DNA from: Myxococcales bacterium
Lineage (GTDB): Bacteria > Myxococcota_C > UBA6777
Reading direction: 5' to 3'
Assembly: GCA_027005175.1 (NCBI GenBank)
Contig: JALTMC010000084.1
Location: 1-7,910 of the forward strand
DNA length: 7,910 bases
Position numbers and translations under genes: made by a program. Position 1 is the stretch's first letter. Each line of letters starts with the position of its first letter. This document shows, piece after piece, positions 5,483 to 7,910 of the stretch. The notes beneath the pieces were generated by a model. The model did not search any database. It was given only the letters and a program-made list of their open reading frames with translations, and was not told the DNA's origin.

Positions 5483-5655
5483 GTGGAGATGAACCTGCGT
5501 AAGCTTGCACACCAAAGGAGGCAATGCATAGTTATGTCCATTTGTTTTCATCACAATAGCTAGAATACAGCGTGCTTTTACTCAAACACTGTAAGAAGCC
5601 CGTACTACGTCTTCTGCGAGATCTTTCTTCACTACCGACTTTTTCTCCGGATGAC

Positions 5656-5693
5656 TCGGGATTCGGGGAATCGTTCGGGATTCGAGGAATGAT
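5656..5693. repeat. 19-bp tandem direct repeat upstream of clpB
   Basis: The 19 bases at 5656-5674 (TCGGGATTCGGGGAATCGT) recur at once at 5675-5693 (TCGGGATTCGAGGAATGAT) with three substitutions. A third start, TCGG, follows at 5694. The repeat sits 28 bases upstream of the -35 box of the promoter at 5721, a position where an activator or repressor could bind; function is not shown. Confidence 0.5.
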
Positions 5694-5720
5694 TCGGAAC
5701 AGTGGAGAGGAGCTTCTTAT

Positions 5721-5748
5721 TTGACATACTCGATTGTGTGGTTATTTT
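5721..5748 (+). promoter_or_regulatory. Sigma70-type promoter, probably for clpB
   Basis: TTGACA (5721-5726, perfect -35), 16-base spacer, TATTTT (5743-5748, 4 of 6 to TATAAT). It is the best promoter match in the window. Transcription would start near 5755, leaving a leader of roughly 170 bases before clpB. A second possible -10, TATACT at 5826-5831, lacks a good -35. I found no clear sigma32 site (CTTGAA with CCCCAT) and no CIRCE element. Confidence 0.5.
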
Positions 5749-5885
5749 CTGTCTGGACTGGGAAGGGGCCTCTGGAGAGTATTGGGAGGTTTCGTGACCA
5801 AAATACTCAACTTCTAACTCCAAGTTATACTAGTTACGGTTTGCTTTTCAAGCTATGCTATTCAGGGCTGGTCTTGTACGCTATT

Positions 5886-5908
5886 GTTGCGTCATCTTGG
5901 GTAGCAAC
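5886..5908. repeat. Small inverted repeat in the clpB leader
   Basis: GTTGC (5886-5890) and GCAAC (5904-5908) can pair around 13 bases, just 7 bases before the AGGGG ribosome-binding site of clpB. It could be a leader structure near the start of translation, but a 5-bp stem is weak evidence. Confidence 0.2.
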
Positions 5909-5927
5909 GAATTATAGGGGAAGTGTA

Positions 5928-7910
5928 ATGAATATCGAAAAGTTGACGACAAAGAGTCGCGAGACGTTGGGTGAGGCGCAATCGATCTGTAGTCGAAAAA
6001 GTCATGCAGAGATCGGTCCAGTACACCTTTTGGCAGCCTTGTTGGACGATAATACAGGTCCTGTTGCTGCGATCTTGCAGCGTTCGGGGATTCCCCGGAG
6101 TGATATGAGTCGTGAGGCGGAGCAGCTGTTGGAACGGATGCCTCGTGTTTCCGGTGATACGGATCGCCCCTTTGGGCGAAATCTACACAAAGTCTTAGAG
6201 CAGGCCTTTCGGGAAGCAGAAGCTCTGAAAGACGATTACGTTGGACAGGATCTTCTCTTTCTTGCTTTGGTACGACGCGGAGATGAGCTGGCCTCTTTGT
6301 TTGATAAGTTTGGGTTGCGACCCGAAAATATATTAACACAGATCCAATCGATTCGTGGCTCTCAACGTGCGGGAGATCCAGACGCTGAAAACAAATACCA
6401 GGTGTTGGAAAAATTCTGTCGAGATCTGACAGAGTTAGCAGAGCGAGGCAAGCTGGACCCGGTGATCGGTCGGGATGAAGAGTTACGTCGTGTGCTTGAG
6501 GTTTTGGCGCGACGAACGAAGAATAATCCGGTATTGATTGGTGAGCCAGGTGTCGGAAAAACCGCTGTGGTCGAGGGTATCGCGCTGCGTATCGCCCAAG
6601 GTGATGTGCCTGAAGGCATGAAAGAACTGCGGGTGCTTGCCTTGGATCTGGGCTCTTTGATCGCAGGGACCAAGTTTCGTGGCGAGTTTGAAGAGCGTCT
6701 GAAAGCTGTGATGCAAGAGATCGTCGAATCAGAGGCTCCGATTGTTCTATTTATTGACGAACTCCACACCCTGGTCGGTGCAGGTGCAGCACAGGGTGCC
6801 ATGGATGCATCCAATATGCTCAAGCCCGCGTTGGCGCGAGGTGAACTCCACTGTGTTGGTGCCACAACACTCGACGAATATCGCAAACATATCGAAAAAG
6901 ACTCAGCCTTGGCTCGGCGCTTTCAGCCGGTTCTTGTGGGTGAGCCCTCAGTGGAAGATACTGTTCAGATTCTGCGTGGCCTCAAAGAAAAGTACGAGGT
7001 CCACCATGGTATTCGGATTCGTGATGCGGCCTTGGTGGCGGCAGCTCATCTTAGCGATCGTTATATTAGTGAACGATTTCTACCAGACAAAGCCATCGAC
7101 CTGATCGACGAATCTGCCAGTCGATTGCGATTGGAAAGTGACAGTATGCCAGTAGAGCTGGACAAGTTACAGCGTCGGCTCAACAACATGGAGATGGAGC
7201 GTCAGGCTCTCAAAAAAGAGAATGACAAAGCGTCTCAAGCTCGTCTCTCGGAACTCGAAAAAGAACTTGCTGTGGTACAAACAGAGTTGGATGCAGAGAA
7301 GGAAGAGTGGAACAGAGAACTCTCTGCGATTGATGAGATCCGTGAGACGAAGAAGCTACTTGATGGACAACGCACCGAGTTTGAGTTGGCCCAGCGCCGT
7401 GGAGATCTGAATCGTGCGTCAGAGATCCGGTTCGGTGCCATTCCAGAGTTGGAGCGACAACTCGAACTGAAAGAACTTGCTCTTAAAGAGATGCAAGTTA
7501 AGGGTTCCTTTTTGCGCGAAGAAGTCACAGAAGAAGATATCGCTCGTGCGGTCTCTCGATGGACTGGCATCCCTGTCTCTAAGATGCTGGAAAGTGAACA
7601 ACAAAAACTTCTGTCGATGGAAGACATCCTCCGCGAGCGTGTGGTGGGGCAAGATGATGCTTTGGAAAAAGTCGCAGACTGTATTCGCCGCTCCCGCGCA
7701 GATCTTAAGGATGAACGCCGTCCTCAGGGCTCCTTCCTGTTTCTCGGACCTACAGGTGTAGGTAAAACGGAACTCGCCCGATCCTTGGCCGACTTTATGT
7801 TCGATGATGACGAACATATCGTTCGTATCGACTGCTCCGAATATATGGAGAAGCACTCTGTCTCTCGCTTGTTTGGAGCACCTCCAGGGTATGTCGGTTA
7901 TGAAGAGGGT
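5928..7910 (+). CDS. clpB: ATP-dependent chaperone ClpB (partial, 3' end outside window)
   Basis: This is the cytoplasmic Hsp100 disaggregase that works with DnaK/DnaJ/GrpE to pull proteins out of aggregates. The 661 residues present, of about 860 usual, align throughout with ClpB. The Clp N-domain spans about 1-150. AAA+ module 1 has Walker A GEPGVGKT (205-212), pore loop [12 protein letters not shown] with F250, Walker B VLFIDE (to E278) and arginine fingers in ALARRF (R330/R331). The coiled-coil middle domain, about 400-530, keeps the full ClpB length and its [11 protein letters not shown] segment, which excludes ClpA and ClpC. Module 2 has Walker A GPTGVGKT (607-614); the window ends at pore loop GYVGYEEG (654-661). 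ATG 5928 follows AGGGG by 7 bases. All visible catalytic residues are intact. It stands alone behind a 584-bp gap with a sigma70-like promoter. Confidence 0.97.
   Translation, partial: MNIEKLTTKSRETLGEAQSICSRKSHAEIGPVHLLAALLDDNTGPVAAILQRSGIPRSDMSREAEQLLERMPRVSGDTDRPFGRNLHKVLEQAFREAEALKDDYVGQDLLFLALVRRGDELASLFDKFGLRPENILTQIQSIRGSQRAGDPDAENKYQVLEKFCRDLTELAERGKLDPVIGRDEELRRVLEVLARRTKNNPVLIGEPGVGKTAVVEGIALRIAQGDVPEGMKELRVLALDLGSLIAGTKFRGEFEERLKAVMQEIVESEAPIVLFIDELHTLVGAGAAQGAMDASNMLKPALARGELHCVGATTLDEYRKHIEKDSALARRFQPVLVGEPSVEDTVQILRGLKEKYEVHHGIRIRDAALVAAAHLSDRYISERFLPDKAIDLIDESASRLRLESDSMPVELDKLQRRLNNMEMERQALKKENDKASQARLSELEKELAVVQTELDAEKEEWNRELSAIDEIRETKKLLDGQRTEFELAQRRGDLNRASEIRFGAIPELERQLELKELALKEMQVKGSFLREEVTEEDIARAVSRWTGIPVSKMLESEQQKLLSMEDILRERVVGQDDALEKVADCIRRSRADLKDERRPQGSFLFLGPTGVGKTELARSLADFMFDDDEHIVRIDCSEYMEKHSVSRLFGAPPGYVGYEEG

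Noticed and set aside
5306-5554. 82-codon open frame on the minus strand downstream of the TPR gene
   Set aside because: It overlaps the 3' end of the TPR gene, lacks a ribosome-binding site and shows no recognisable motif.
5511-5563. AGGAGG followed by short frames (11 and 9 codons) at 5524 and 5535
   Set aside because: The first ATG is only 2 bases from the AGGAGG and the second is 12 away; both frames are too short and featureless to support a gene.
5774-5786. 13-base match GGAGAGTATTGGG shared with 2483-2495 at the LysR start
   Set aside because: One exact 13-mer pair is about what chance allows in a window of this size, and the surroundings do not match.

Overview
This is a roughly 7.9 kb stretch of bacterial chromosome with moderate base composition. 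It has loosely packed single genes, long intergenic gaps and clear Shine-Dalgarno sites. An exported, cysteine-patterned TPR/Sel1-like protein and a signal peptide point to a Gram-negative cell. A deltaproteobacterial or myxobacterial-type lineage would fit the style (WD40 protein, LysR next to an oxidoreductase, 'KAC-x-LG-x-x-x-AC' repeats), but that assignment is a low-confidence inference. No phage, IS element, CRISPR array, tRNA or rRNA was recognised.

Layout. The left edge carries the last 33 codons of a WD40-repeat protein (+), followed by a terminator-like hairpin. After a short gap with a three-fold CACGAA motif comes a Uma2-family PD-(D/E)xK nuclease (318..896, -). A gap with two inverted repeats separates it from a zinc-free MDR/quinone-oxidoreductase-like enzyme (1179..2201, -). 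This enzyme is divergent from a LysR-type regulator (2495..3448, +). The 293 bp between them hold a 14-bp perfect palindrome and degenerate direct repeats, about 66 bp apart, that copy the region just upstream of the LysR start. This is the usual arrangement for a LysR regulator controlling the divergent enzyme gene and itself.

Downstream of LysR lies a 27-bp minisatellite (3494..3732, about nine units, five of them identical), then a perfect 8-bp inverted repeat just before the next gene. That gene (3892..5343, +) encodes a secreted, very basic and Trp-rich TPR/Sel1-like protein with four evenly built Cys-x7-Cys motifs. A 584-bp non-coding region follows, with a 19-bp direct repeat, small inverted repeats and a good sigma70-type promoter. 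It leads to clpB (5928.., +), which is cut by the right edge inside its second AAA+ module.

The genes do not form one pathway. The only functional pair is LysR with the MDR oxidoreductase. The least ordinary items are the minisatellite, the repeated LysR leader and the Cys-x7-Cys exported protein. I see no convincing evidence of a new multi-gene system.
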